DNA of 8,323 bases, taken from the NCBI GenBank assembly GCA_014379045.1, contig JACMMK010000528.1, positions 1 through 8,323 on the forward strand, read 5' to 3'. The DNA comes from Burkholderiales bacterium (GTDB lineage Bacteria; Pseudomonadota; Gammaproteobacteria; Burkholderiales; CAIKXV01). Shown piece after piece: positions 1 to 6,894 of the stretch. How positions within the stretch are numbered: the first letter of the stretch is position 1; each line of letters opens with the position of its first letter. The notes beneath the pieces were generated by a model. The model made no database searches, was not told the DNA's origin, and worked only from the letters and a program-made list of their open reading frames with translations. Made by a program: the position numbers and the translations under genes.

Positions 1-523
1 GCCGATACGTGCGCGTGACCCGTTCCCAGGTCTGGCGCGCGAGCGCGAGGAGGTCGGCGAGCGCAGGCCCGCGCACCTGCACCGCGTAGTCCCAGCGCGG
101 TGGCGTGTGGCCGGGCGTATGCATGTCGTCGATCAGGTTGATGCCGCCGACGAACCCCAGCACGCCGTCGACGACGACGATCTTGTGATGCAGGCGGCGC
201 AGGCGGCTGCGCTGGAATTCGCATACCGACACCTGCGGTCGAAAGAACTGCAGGTCGACGCCGGCGCGCCGCAATGTCTCGCGCAGGGCGTGCGGCATCG
301 TGCGCCCGCCGAAGCCGTCGATCAGCACATACACCGCCACGCCGCGGGCCGCGGCGCGCATCAACGCCGCGGCGACCCGACGTCCGGCAACATCGTCGGC
401 GAAGATGTAGGACTGGACATGAATTTCGAGCGTGGCGCGTTCGAACGCCCCTTCGATTGCGGCGAAGTACGCGTCGCCGCCCTCCAGCAGCTGCAACGAA
501 TGCCCTTCGACGAAGCGGGTCAT
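1..523 (-). CDS. clsB: Cardiolipin synthase B, phospholipase D family (partial, 3' end off window)
   Basis: Membrane-associated phospholipid synthase of the phospholipase D superfamily. E. coli ClsB (YbhO) makes cardiolipin, and also phosphatidylglycerol, by phosphatidyl transfer. The visible 174 residues cover the N-terminal half. Residues 4-20 match the ClsB start (an xEGxxxQLLExGxxYF pattern), ILEIHVQSYIF-like strand residues lie at 31-41, and the first HKD motif HHKIVVVDG is at 112-120 (His112, Lys114, Asp119), followed by GFVGGINL. The second HKD motif should lie beyond the left edge. I chose the ATG at 523 because it matches the E. coli length. A TTG at 571 overlaps the stop codon of the upstream gene (TTGA) and would add 16 residues, and a GTG at 532 is also possible. 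The upstream neighbour is the YbhP-like gene, the same pairing as E. coli ybhP-ybhO. Family assignment is strong; the ClsB subtype rests on the start region and the neighbour. Confidence 0.9.
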   Translation of the reverse strand, partial: MTRFVEGHSLQLLEGGDAYFAAIEGAFERATLEIHVQSYIFADDVAGRRVAAALMRAAARGVAVYVLIDGFGGRTMPHALRETLRRAGVDLQFFRPQVSVCEFQRSRLRRLHHKIVVVDGVLGFVGGINLIDDMHTPGHTPPRWDYAVQVRGPALADLLALARQTWERVTRTYR

Positions 524-567
524 GTGGCGCACGACCCCGGCCGGTTCCGCCGGGCGATGCCGCTCGT

Positions 568-1428
568 TCAACTGCGCGTGAGCGTTGCGGACAGCGGCGC
601 GTGATCCGAGAGCCGCGCCCAGTCGCGTCCGTGGTGCACGTGCGCATGCCGGACCTCGAACCCGCGCACATAGATGCGGTCGAGACGGAACAGCGGCATC
701 CGCGTCGGGAAGCTGCGCGCGGGATGGCCGCGCGTCACTTCGAACACTTCGGACACGCCCAGTGCGCCGACCAGATCCTCGCTCGCCTCCTTCCTCCAAT
801 CGTTGAAGTCGCCGGCGATCACGAGCGGCGCGCCTTCGGGGACGAGTTCACGGATATGGTTGCAGAGCGCCTTCAGCTGCCAGCGGCGGCCGCGCGCCAG
901 CAGTCCCAGATGGACGTTCACGCAATGCAGCCGCTGCTGCCAGCCGGGAACGTCGATCTCGCAATGGAGCAGGCCGCGGCTTTCGAAGAAGTACGCCGAC
1001 ACGTCGACGTTGTCCCACTTGACGATCGGATAACGCGACAGGATCGCATTGCCGTGGTGCCCGTGGTTGTAGACGGCGTTCTTGCCGTACGCGAAATCGG
1101 TCCAGACGGCGTCGGCCAGGAATTCGTACTGCGGTTTGGCCGGCCAGTGCTCGTAGCGGATCGCATGTCGATCCTGGCGCCCGTGCACCTCCTGCAGGAA
1201 CATCACGTCCGCGGCCAGCGTATGCAACTGCACGCGCAGATCGCGCAGCATCAGTTGCTGCGTGAATGCAGTGAAACCTTTGTGGATGTTGTAGGTTGCG
1301 ACGCGCAACACCGACACCGGAGGCGGCACCGGCGCGTGTGCACCCGCATCGCCCGCGGGGTCGACGCCCTCGACGCGCTGGGCGAGCAGTTCGACAGCAG
1401 CGATCTCGCCGGGACGGCTCGACGTCAT
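568..1428 (-). CDS. ybhP: Endonuclease/exonuclease/phosphatase family protein, YbhP-like
   Basis: A 286-residue member of the metal-dependent EEP superfamily (DNase I, AP endonuclease and lipid phosphatase fold). All expected active-site motifs are present: TYNIHKG with Asn47, FLQE with Glu80, VHLG with His173, GDFND with Asp207 and Asn209, and LSDHAP with Asp275 and His276. The catalytic domain begins near residue 41; the first 40 residues are Pro/Ala-rich and probably flexible. I chose the ATG at 1428 because GGAAG lies about 8 nt upstream and the start is 4 nt after the preceding stop. The open frame extends to 1509, but that would overlap the upstream gene heavily. The gene directly precedes clsB, as ybhP precedes ybhO in E. 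coli. The substrate is unknown: the fold fits nucleic acid, inositol phosphate or phospholipid phosphodiesters, and the clsB linkage favours a lipid-related role (inference). No signal peptide is evident. Confidence 0.9.
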   Translation of the reverse strand: MTSSRPGEIAAVELLAQRVEGVDPAGDAGAHAPVPPPVSVLRVATYNIHKGFTAFTQQLMLRDLRVQLHTLAADVMFLQEVHGRQDRHAIRYEHWPAKPQYEFLADAVWTDFAYGKNAVYNHGHHGNAILSRYPIVKWDNVDVSAYFFESRGLLHCEIDVPGWQQRLHCVNVHLGLLARGRRWQLKALCNHIRELVPEGAPLVIAGDFNDWRKEASEDLVGALGVSEVFEVTRGHPARSFPTRMPLFRLDRIYVRGFEVRHAHVHHGRDWARLSDHAPLSATLTRS

Positions 1429-1432
1429 CGGT

Positions 1433-2059
1433 TCACTTCCGCGCGGCGGCAGGCGCGGCCGCGCCTGCACCGGGCCGCGAACGACGCACCATCTCGGCGA
1501 CGTAGCCATCGAGCACGCCCTGCACCTGCCGAGCCAGCATCGCGCGCATCACCACCCTCGGTACCCGGCCGACTCGCGGGGCATAGAAGCCGTTGTGCGA
1601 GAGCCTGACCTGTGCCGAGTCCGCCCCCGCGCCAGGCGAGGCGCCCGGTCCTGCTGGCGACACGCGCCACTCGCCGTTCATCGCCTCGACGTTCCCCGAC
1701 ACCAGTTCGATGCGCAATATCGACTGCGGTTCTTCGTCGACCTGCATCACGACGTCGAGCGGCAGTGAAAAGAAAAACGCGCGCACCTCGCCCTGCTGGC
1801 TGACCCAGCGGGTGCGGCCCTGGGTGCGCACGACGCGCGAAGACGTGATACCTGGAAGAAACTCATGGAATCGATCGTAGTCGGTGAGTACTGCCCAGGC
1901 GATCGAACGGTCGACCGGCACCACGCCCTCGGCCACGACCCGATACCCCGTCCCTTCATTCTCGACCCGCGCAACCAGCGCTGCGGTCGGTGCCGCGGCC
2001 TGCACGCCAACTGCGCAGAGCGCCAGCAGCAGCCAGGCAACCCACGCCCTTGCGCGCAC
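1433..2059 (-). CDS. Secreted SRPBCC-family (polyketide cyclase/COQ10-like) protein
   Basis: A 208-residue protein with a START/SRPBCC fold, a helix-grip cavity that binds hydrophobic ligands. Residues 1-21 form a clear signal peptide: Arg-rich n-region, a hydrophobic core around WLLLALCAVG, and a cleavage site after VQA. The mature part carries the family pattern VPVDRSIAWAVLTDYDRFHEFLPGI at roughly 45-70, then GEVRAFFFSLPLDV and a long C-terminal helix. A Gly/Pro/Ala loop of about 15 residues near 136-151 interrupts the sheet, and the last 15 residues are Ala-rich. I chose the GTG at 2059 because GAAGG sits 6 nt upstream. A TTG at 2074 adds five residues and has no ribosome binding site; there is no ATG or GTG between the nadA stop and 2074. 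The stop lies 4 nt before the ybhP start, so coupling is likely. The ligand is unknown. Predicted to be periplasmic, next to a phospholipid synthase. Confidence 0.8.
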   Translation of the reverse strand: MRARAWVAWLLLALCAVGVQAAAPTAALVARVENEGTGYRVVAEGVVPVDRSIAWAVLTDYDRFHEFLPGITSSRVVRTQGRTRWVSQQGEVRAFFFSLPLDVVMQVDEEPQSILRIELVSGNVEAMNGEWRVSPAGPGASPGAGADSAQVRLSHNGFYAPRVGRVPRVVMRAMLARQVQGVLDGYVAEMVRRSRPGAGAAAPAAARK

Positions 2060-2107
2060 GCGCGCGGCCTTCAACGACGATGTAGTGCTGGACCTGCAAC
2101 TGTGCGC

Positions 2108-3208
2108 CTAGGCCACCTCAAGCATGCGGGAGAGCGCGAGCCGCGCGAGATCGGCTTCACGATCGGGCACGGTGATCTGGTTGACCACGCGCCCTTCGAC
2201 CAGATTCTCGAGGCACCATGCCAGATGCTGCGGATCGATACGTGCCATCGTCGAGCACATGCATACGGTCGGCGCCATGAACTGCACGACTTTGCCCTGA
2301 CCCTTGAACTGATCGGCGAGACGGTTGACGAGGTTCAACTCGGTGCCGACGAGCCAGCGGGTGCCCGGTGCACTCTGCGCGATCGTGCGGATGATGAAGT
2401 CGGTGGAGCCGACGTAGTCGGAGAGCTTGCACACATCGAAGCGGCATTCGGGATGGCTGATCACCATGCCGGTGGGATTCTGTTCGCGCCAGCGCACGAT
2501 GTGCTGAGGCTGGAACATCTGATGCACCGAGCAATGGCCCTTCCACAGCAACACCTTCGCCATCTTGATCTGCTGTGCGGTCAGCCCACCCATCGGCTCG
2601 TCGGGATCCCACACGAGCATCTCCGACACCGGAATGTCCATCAGATATCCGGTCCAGCGACCCAGATGCTGGTCGGGGAAGAACAACACCTTCTCGCGCC
2701 GCGCGAACGCCCACTCCAGAATTCCGCGCGCGTTGCTCGACGTACAGACGATGCCACCGTGCTCGCCGCAGAAAGCCTTCAGATCGGCGGCCGAATTGAT
2801 GTAAGTGATCGGGGTCACATGCTGGTCGGGGTCGAGCACTTCGCCGATCTCACGCCACGCGCGCTCGACCTTGGCGAGGCTCGCCATGTCGGCCATCGAA
2901 CAGCCGGCAGAGAGGTCGGGCAGCATCGTGATCTGGTGCGGCTGCGTGAGGATGTCCGACACCTCGGCCATGAAATGCACGCCGCAGAACACGATGTACT
3001 GCGCCTCGGTGCGCGCAGCCAGACGCGACAGGCCGAGCGAGTCGCCGGTAAGGTCGGCATGCCGGTACACGTCGGCGCGCTGGTAATGGTGACCGAGAAT
3101 GGTCGCCTGCGCGCCCAGTCTGGCCTTCGCCGCAACGATGCGTGCCTGACATGCCTCGTCCTCCAGGGTCTGGAAACGATCGAACGACAACACTGACGTC
3201 GTGGTCAT
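2108..3208 (-). CDS. nadA: Quinolinate synthase A
   Basis: Cytosolic [4Fe-4S] enzyme that condenses iminoaspartate (from NadB) with dihydroxyacetone phosphate to give quinolinate for NAD synthesis. At 366 residues it matches the roughly 368-residue B. subtilis-type NadA rather than the shorter archaeal type. Visible motifs are GHHYQRADVY (39-48), CGVHFMAE (75-82), AGCSMADM (101-108), GHCSVHQMF (224-232), HPECRFDVC (252-260), GTELNLV (288-294) and VCMCSTM (315-321). The cluster ligands are most likely Cys103, Cys226 and one of Cys316/Cys318, by analogy with the three conserved cysteines of the family. The ATG at 3208 has a strong GGGAGG ribosome binding site 5 nt upstream. No nadB or nadC is seen in this window. 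An 81-bp gap separates it from nudB, enough for its own promoter. The TAG stop is followed within about 50 nt by the SRPBCC gene. Confidence 0.98.
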   Translation of the reverse strand: MTTTSVLSFDRFQTLEDEACQARIVAAKARLGAQATILGHHYQRADVYRHADLTGDSLGLSRLAARTEAQYIVFCGVHFMAEVSDILTQPHQITMLPDLSAGCSMADMASLAKVERAWREIGEVLDPDQHVTPITYINSAADLKAFCGEHGGIVCTSSNARGILEWAFARREKVLFFPDQHLGRWTGYLMDIPVSEMLVWDPDEPMGGLTAQQIKMAKVLLWKGHCSVHQMFQPQHIVRWREQNPTGMVISHPECRFDVCKLSDYVGSTDFIIRTIAQSAPGTRWLVGTELNLVNRLADQFKGQGKVVQFMAPTVCMCSTMARIDPQHLAWCLENLVEGRVVNQITVPDREADLARLALSRMLEVA

Positions 3209-3243
3209 TGCAACCTCCCGGAGGATGGCGTGATGAAGAAAAA

Positions 3244-3273
3244 CGCATAACGCGAACGGGGCGCGAAAGTTAA
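3244..3273 (-). promoter_or_regulatory. Weak candidate promoter for nadA
   Basis: On the minus strand, TTAACT (3268-3273, 4 of 6 consensus bases) is followed after 18 bp by TATGCG (3244-3249, 3 of 6), which would give a 5' leader of about 30 nt before the nadA ATG. It lies in the only nudB-nadA gap, which is locally AT-richer than its surroundings. The matches are poor, so read-through from nudB is an equally good explanation. Confidence 0.25.
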
Positions 3274-3289
3274 CACATCCGCCCCGCGC

Positions 3290-3739
3290 TCAGACGATGC
3301 CAGGCGGTGTCGGCATGCGCAGCCGGCGTATCGCCTCGACGTTGGTCGGTGAAAAGACCCGGGCTGCCGCTTCGTCCCACGGCAACCAGGCATAACGCGT
3401 GTGTTCGCGCGAGATCGTCACCGGCACGCGCGCGGGTAACGCGAGGCCGAACACGTGTTCGACGTTCACGGTCACGCCTGGACCATAGCGTGCCCGCCAG
3501 TGCGGGTAGATCTCGAACCGATTCGAATGCTCCCAGTCGACGAGCCGCCCGCTGCGTACGTCGATGCCCGTTTCCTCTTCGACTTCGCGCCGCGCGGTCT
3601 GCGCGAGCGGTTCGTCGACCCGATCGATACTTCCCGTGACCGATTGCCAGAAGCCGGGACGATCGCTGCGCTCGAGAATCAGCACTTCCCATGCCTGCGT
3701 GTGGATCACGACGAGGACGGAAACCGGAATCTTGTACAT
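3290..3739 (-). CDS. nudB: Dihydroneopterin triphosphate diphosphatase (Nudix hydrolase)
   Basis: A 149-residue Nudix hydrolase, nearly the length of E. coli NudB (150). NudB removes pyrophosphate from 7,8-dihydroneopterin triphosphate in folate synthesis. The N-terminal strand YKIPVSVLVVIHT, then FWQSVTGS (30-37), matches NudB rather than MutT or RppH. The Nudix box begins at the Gly of TGS and ends with REVEEETG; there are six residues, not five, between that Gly and the first Glu. Downstream, the HWRARYGPGVTVNVEHVFGLALP stretch (about 79-101) resembles the E. coli HLRHRYAPGVTRNTE segment. I chose the ATG at 3739 because GGAG lies 6 nt upstream and the protein then begins as NudB does; the frame is open further upstream without coding character. 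It follows the barstar gene by 67 bp and belongs to the aspS-nudB neighbourhood common in proteobacteria. Confidence 0.93.
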   Translation of the reverse strand: MYKIPVSVLVVIHTQAWEVLILERSDRPGFWQSVTGSIDRVDEPLAQTARREVEEETGIDVRSGRLVDWEHSNRFEIYPHWRARYGPGVTVNVEHVFGLALPARVPVTISREHTRYAWLPWDEAAARVFSPTNVEAIRRLRMPTPPGIV

Positions 3740-3806
3740 CAGGTGCTCCGGACGCGTGGCCGATCGCAGCCCGCTGCATGGCCTGCGCGCAGGCACACGA
3801 CCGGCA

Positions 3807-4289
3807 TCACACCAGCACGCGGTCGAGCCCGCGCAGCCGCTCCAGTCCGAACTCGGCCGGCTCGTCGGTGGCGACCAGCACCCAGCAGGCGACGCCGCGT
3901 TCGCGCCAGTACTCGACCGCGTCATCGAGCAACTCGCGCAGGGTCTCGAATTCCTCGGGCACCCGCCCCGCCGCAAACGACGCGCCGTCGATGCGCCACA
4001 TCAGGCCGATGCGTCCGGCCTCACGCGGCTCGTGCCAGGCGTCGTCGCGCAGACACTCGTCGAGTGCATCCCAATCACCGCCGAAGTATTCGGGCAAGGC
4101 CAGCGCATCGGCGAACGCATCGAGGATGCCGCGCTTGCTGCCGGCGTGTTCGAGATCGATGGCCACGACCAGCAGCCCGGCCGCACGCGCGGCCCCGGTC
4201 CAGTGATCGAGATCCTCGTCGCACGCGTAGAGCCCGGCACGGCTGGGGTCGCGGAGGATCGACGCCTGCCGCGTTGCCGCGTCGACCAT
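3807..4289 (-). CDS. Barstar-family protein (predicted RNase inhibitor fold)
   Basis: A 160-residue protein whose centre matches the barstar (barnase inhibitor) family: the strand LLVVAIDLEHAGSK (39-52) is followed by the helix GILDAFADALALP and the hallmark YFGGDWDALDECLRD (68-82), equivalent to the barstar YxGxNxDAL segment that contacts the RNase. The C-terminal half (about 95-160) has a strand around GLMWRIDG, a helix and a final strand CWVLVAT, longer than the 90-residue B. amyloliquefaciens barstar. The ATG at 4289 is 40 nt after the aspS stop with only a weak purine stretch upstream; GTG codons at 4304 and 4310 are alternatives adding 5 or 7 residues. No barnase-like RNase is visible beside it. 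Such orphan barstar genes near aspS/nudB appear in betaproteobacteria (from memory). The true partner is unknown. Confidence 0.85.
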   Translation of the reverse strand: MVDAATRQASILRDPSRAGLYACDEDLDHWTGAARAAGLLVVAIDLEHAGSKRGILDAFADALALPEYFGGDWDALDECLRDDAWHEPREAGRIGLMWRIDGASFAAGRVPEEFETLRELLDDAVEYWRERGVACWVLVATDEPAEFGLERLRGLDRVLV

Positions 4290-4329
4290 GATCGGCTCGC
4301 TCACGCTCACCCGCGCGCGCCTGCCATGA

Positions 4330-6093
4330 TCAGCGCACCCTGATGTGAAGCTCACGCAACTGCAGCTCGTCGACCGGCGACGGCGCCTGCGTCAGCAGGC
4401 ATTGCGCGCGCTGCGTCTTCGGGAACGCGATCACGTCGCGAATCGATTCGGCCCCTGCCATCATCGCGACGATCCGATCGACGCCGAACGCGATACCGCC
4501 GTGCGGGGGCGCACCGTACTGCAACGCATCGAGCAGGAAGCCGAACTTCGTGCGCGCCTCATCGTGGGTGAGGCCGATCGCCGCGAACACCTTCGACTGC
4601 ACCTCTTCCCGATGGATCCGCACCGAGCCGCCGCCGATCTCGGAACCGTTCAGCACCATGTCGTAGGCTTTGGCCAGGGCGTGACCCGGCTCGGCCTCGA
4701 GCAGGTTCTCGTGGCCGTCTTTCGGCGCGGTGAATGGGTGATGCATCGCGCTCCAGCGCTTCGCCGCCTCGTCGTACTCGAACATCGGGAAGTCGACCAC
4801 CCACAGCGGCGCCCAGGCGCGCCCGTCGACATGCCCCTTTTCGTGCCCGATCTTCAGACGCAACGCGCCCAGTGCATCGTTGACCACCTTGCTGCGGTCG
4901 GCGCCGAAGAAGATCAGATCGCCCGACTGCGCGCCGGTGCGCTCGATGATCGTGGCGAGCGCCTGCGCATGCAGGTTCTTCACGATCGGCGACTGCAGGC
5001 CCTCCTCGTTCAGTTTCGAGGCATCGTTCACCTTGATGTACGCGAGCCCCTTCGCACCGTACACCTTGACGAATTCGGTGCAGGCGTCGATCTCGCCGCG
5101 CGTCAGCGTCGCACCGCCGGGCACGCGCAGCGCTGCGACGCGCCCACCCGGGGTCGTCGCCGGGCCGGAGAACACCTTGAACGCGACGTCGCGTACCACA
5201 TCGGTCAGTTCGGTCAGCTCGAGCGTCACCCGCAGGTCGGGCTTGTCGCTGCCGAAGCGCGTCATCGCCTCCTGCCAGGTCATGCGCGGAAACTCCGGCA
5301 GGCGTACCGACAGCACTTCGTCGAACACGTCGCGGATCATGCCTTCCATCAAGTCGTTGATCTCGCGCTCGCCGAGGAACGAGGTCTCGATGTCGATCTG
5401 GGTGAACTCGGGCTGGCGGTCGGCGCGCAGGTCCTCGTCGCGGAAACACTTGACGATCTGGTAGTAGCGGTCGTATCCCGCGACCATCAACAACTGCTTG
5501 AAGATCTGCGGCGACTGGGGAAGTGCGAAGAACTCACCGTGATGGACCCGCGACGGCACCAGATAGTCGCGCGCCCCCTCCGGCGTCGACTTGGTCAGCA
5601 TCGGGGTCTCGATGTCGATGAAGCCCTGCGCATCGAGGTATCTGCGCACCGCCATCGTGAAACGATAGCGCAGGCGCAGGTTGTTCTGCATCTGCGGCCG
5701 GCGCAGGTCGATCACCCGGTGGGTCAGGCGCACGGTTTCCGACAGGTTGTCTTCGTCGAGCTGGAACGGCGGGGTCAACGACGGATTCAGGATCTCGATC
5801 GTCTTCGCCAGCACCTCGATCTGCCCGCTGACGATGTTGGCGTTGCCGGTGCCTTCGGGACGACGGCGTACCCGCCCCTCGATGTGCAGCACGAATTCAT
5901 TGCGCACCTTGTCGGCGGTGGCGAACGCATCGGGGGTGTCGGGATCGATCACCACCTGCACGATGCCTTCGCGATCGCGCAGGTCGATGAAGATCACGCC
6001 GCCGTGGTCGCGACGGCGCTGCACCCAGCCATCGAGTCGGACAATCTGGTCGAGGTGCCGTTCGGAGATCAGCCCGCAGTAATCGGTTCGCAT
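4330..6093 (-). CDS. aspS: Aspartyl-tRNA synthetase (probably non-discriminating, Asp/Asn)
   Basis: Class IIb aminoacyl-tRNA synthetase of 587 residues (E. coli 590) that charges tRNA-Asp. Order: N-terminal OB-fold anticodon-binding domain (1-105) with GWVQRRRDHGGVIFIDLRD; catalytic core with the STPEGARDYLVPSR loop (169-182), QSPQIFKQ and motif 2 FRDEDLRADRQPEFTQID (217-234); the bacterial GAD insertion (about 290-400); and motif 3 GIAFGVDR (533-540). The C-terminus APSPVDELQLRELHIRVR is typical of bacteria. His30 in RRRDH aligns with His31 of the P. aeruginosa enzyme, a determinant of tRNA-Asn acceptance; discriminating enzymes such as E. coli have Leu there. This predicts misacylation of tRNA-Asn and correction by GatCAB, which is inference. 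The ATG at 6093 has a weak upstream GAAG. It follows DUF502 by 99 bp. Confidence 0.98.
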   Translation of the reverse strand: MRTDYCGLISERHLDQIVRLDGWVQRRRDHGGVIFIDLRDREGIVQVVIDPDTPDAFATADKVRNEFVLHIEGRVRRRPEGTGNANIVSGQIEVLAKTIEILNPSLTPPFQLDEDNLSETVRLTHRVIDLRRPQMQNNLRLRYRFTMAVRRYLDAQGFIDIETPMLTKSTPEGARDYLVPSRVHHGEFFALPQSPQIFKQLLMVAGYDRYYQIVKCFRDEDLRADRQPEFTQIDIETSFLGEREINDLMEGMIRDVFDEVLSVRLPEFPRMTWQEAMTRFGSDKPDLRVTLELTELTDVVRDVAFKVFSGPATTPGGRVAALRVPGGATLTRGEIDACTEFVKVYGAKGLAYIKVNDASKLNEEGLQSPIVKNLHAQALATIIERTGAQSGDLIFFGADRSKVVNDALGALRLKIGHEKGHVDGRAWAPLWVVDFPMFEYDEAAKRWSAMHHPFTAPKDGHENLLEAEPGHALAKAYDMVLNGSEIGGGSVRIHREEVQSKVFAAIGLTHDEARTKFGFLLDALQYGAPPHGGIAFGVDRIVAMMAGAESIRDVIAFPKTQRAQCLLTQAPSPVDELQLRELHIRVR

Positions 6094-6185
6094 CGTTCAG
6101 TCTTCAGGGTTCGGGGGACGCACGCGGCGCGCGCGCATCCGGAAGGTTCGATGCAGCTAGGCGTGCTCGAACAGCGGACGGGGCG

Positions 6186-6213
6186 CCGCCGGTCAAGCGC
6201 CGGTGACCGGCGG
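6186..6213 (-). other. Stem-loop at the 3' end of the DUF502 gene
   Basis: A perfect 10-bp inverted repeat (CCGCCGGTCA at 6186-6195 and TGACCGGCGG at 6204-6213) encloses an 8-nt loop. It spans the DUF502 stop codon (6193-6195) and would form a strong GC hairpin in the minus-strand transcript, about 93 nt before the aspS start. No T-tract follows, so it is not a canonical Rho-independent terminator. It could protect the 3' end of a processed transcript or pause RNA polymerase. Confidence 0.5.
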
Positions 6214-6858
6214 TGGCCTCGCCACCACGAGCGGCGTCACGTCTGAGCCGTCGCTGCGCACGATCGCCCGCGGCGGCACGATCCCCATCGAGATGATGTA
6301 CTTCAACGCTTCTTCGACGCTCATCTCGAGCTCGATCACTTCGTTCGCGGGGACCAGCAGAAAATAGCCGGAAGTCGGGTTGGGGGTCAGCGGAATGAAT
6401 ACGCCCACCGAGTCGCCGGGCAGGTGACGGGCGACTTCGCCCGCCGGCCTGCCGGTAAGAAAACCGATTGTCCACACCCCGGGTCGCGGGAACTGCAGCA
6501 TGACCGCCTTGCGAAACGATTGTCCGTTGCTCGCGAGCAGCGAGTCGGTGACCTGCTTCACGCCGTAGTAGATCGAGCGCACGACCGGAATGCGTGCAAG
6601 CAGGCTCTCCCAATATGCGAGCAGGCGCTGGCCGATCAAGTTCGCACCCACGACCCCGGTCAGCGTGACGATGCCGAGCGTGATCAGTACGCCCATGCCG
6701 GGAATATGCATGCCGACCCAAGCTTCGGTGCGCCACGATCGCGGCAACAATGCGACCGACTGGTCGAGCGTGCCCACCAGGAAATCGATTGCCCAGAGCG
6801 TGATGCCGATCGGAATCCAGATCAACAGACCGGTGACGAAGTAGCGGCGCAGACGCAC
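6193..6858 (-). CDS. DUF502 family inner-membrane protein
   Basis: A 221-residue membrane protein of the DUF502 family, whose biochemical role is unknown. Two transmembrane helices are clear at about 6-28 and 55-76, each with the family's Pro/Gly content (LLIWIPIGITLW and IPGMGVLITLGIV). The conserved RIPVVRSIYYGVKQV (89-103) follows the second helix. The soluble remainder carries PRPGVWTIGFLTG, VGVFIPLTPNPTSGYFLLVP and MSVEEALKYIISMG, all characteristic of the family. Both termini are probably cytoplasmic. The start is a GTG at 6858 with a weak GAGTGAG upstream; no better in-frame ATG lies before the first helix. It sits 36 bp after the FmdB-type gene and 99 bp before aspS, an order repeated in many betaproteobacteria. 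Family membership is firm; the function is not. Confidence 0.92.
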   Translation of the reverse strand: MRLRRYFVTGLLIWIPIGITLWAIDFLVGTLDQSVALLPRSWRTEAWVGMHIPGMGVLITLGIVTLTGVVGANLIGQRLLAYWESLLARIPVVRSIYYGVKQVTDSLLASNGQSFRKAVMLQFPRPGVWTIGFLTGRPAGEVARHLPGDSVGVFIPLTPNPTSGYFLLVPANEVIELEMSVEEALKYIISMGIVPPRAIVRSDGSDVTPLVVARPPPVTGA

Positions 6859-6894
6859 GGGCGACTCACTCGACGCGGCTGGGACGTCGACACA

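Noticed and set aside
274..1608. 444-codon plus-strand open frame opposite clsB and ybhP
   Set aside because: Arg/Ala-rich shadow that crosses three convincing minus-strand genes.
1865..3196. 443-codon plus-strand open frame opposite nadA and the SRPBCC gene
   Set aside because: Same antisense artefact; the opposite strand encodes NadA with all its motifs.
3214..3224. CCTCC/GGAGG dyad at the nadA ribosome binding site
   Set aside because: The arms are separated by one base, too little for a stable RNA hairpin; the purine half is simply the Shine-Dalgarno sequence.
4345..6246. 633-codon plus-strand open frame opposite aspS
   Set aside because: It mirrors the reading frame of a certain aspS, is His/Arg/Gln-rich and matches no family. 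Long antisense frames arise from G/C-biased third positions.
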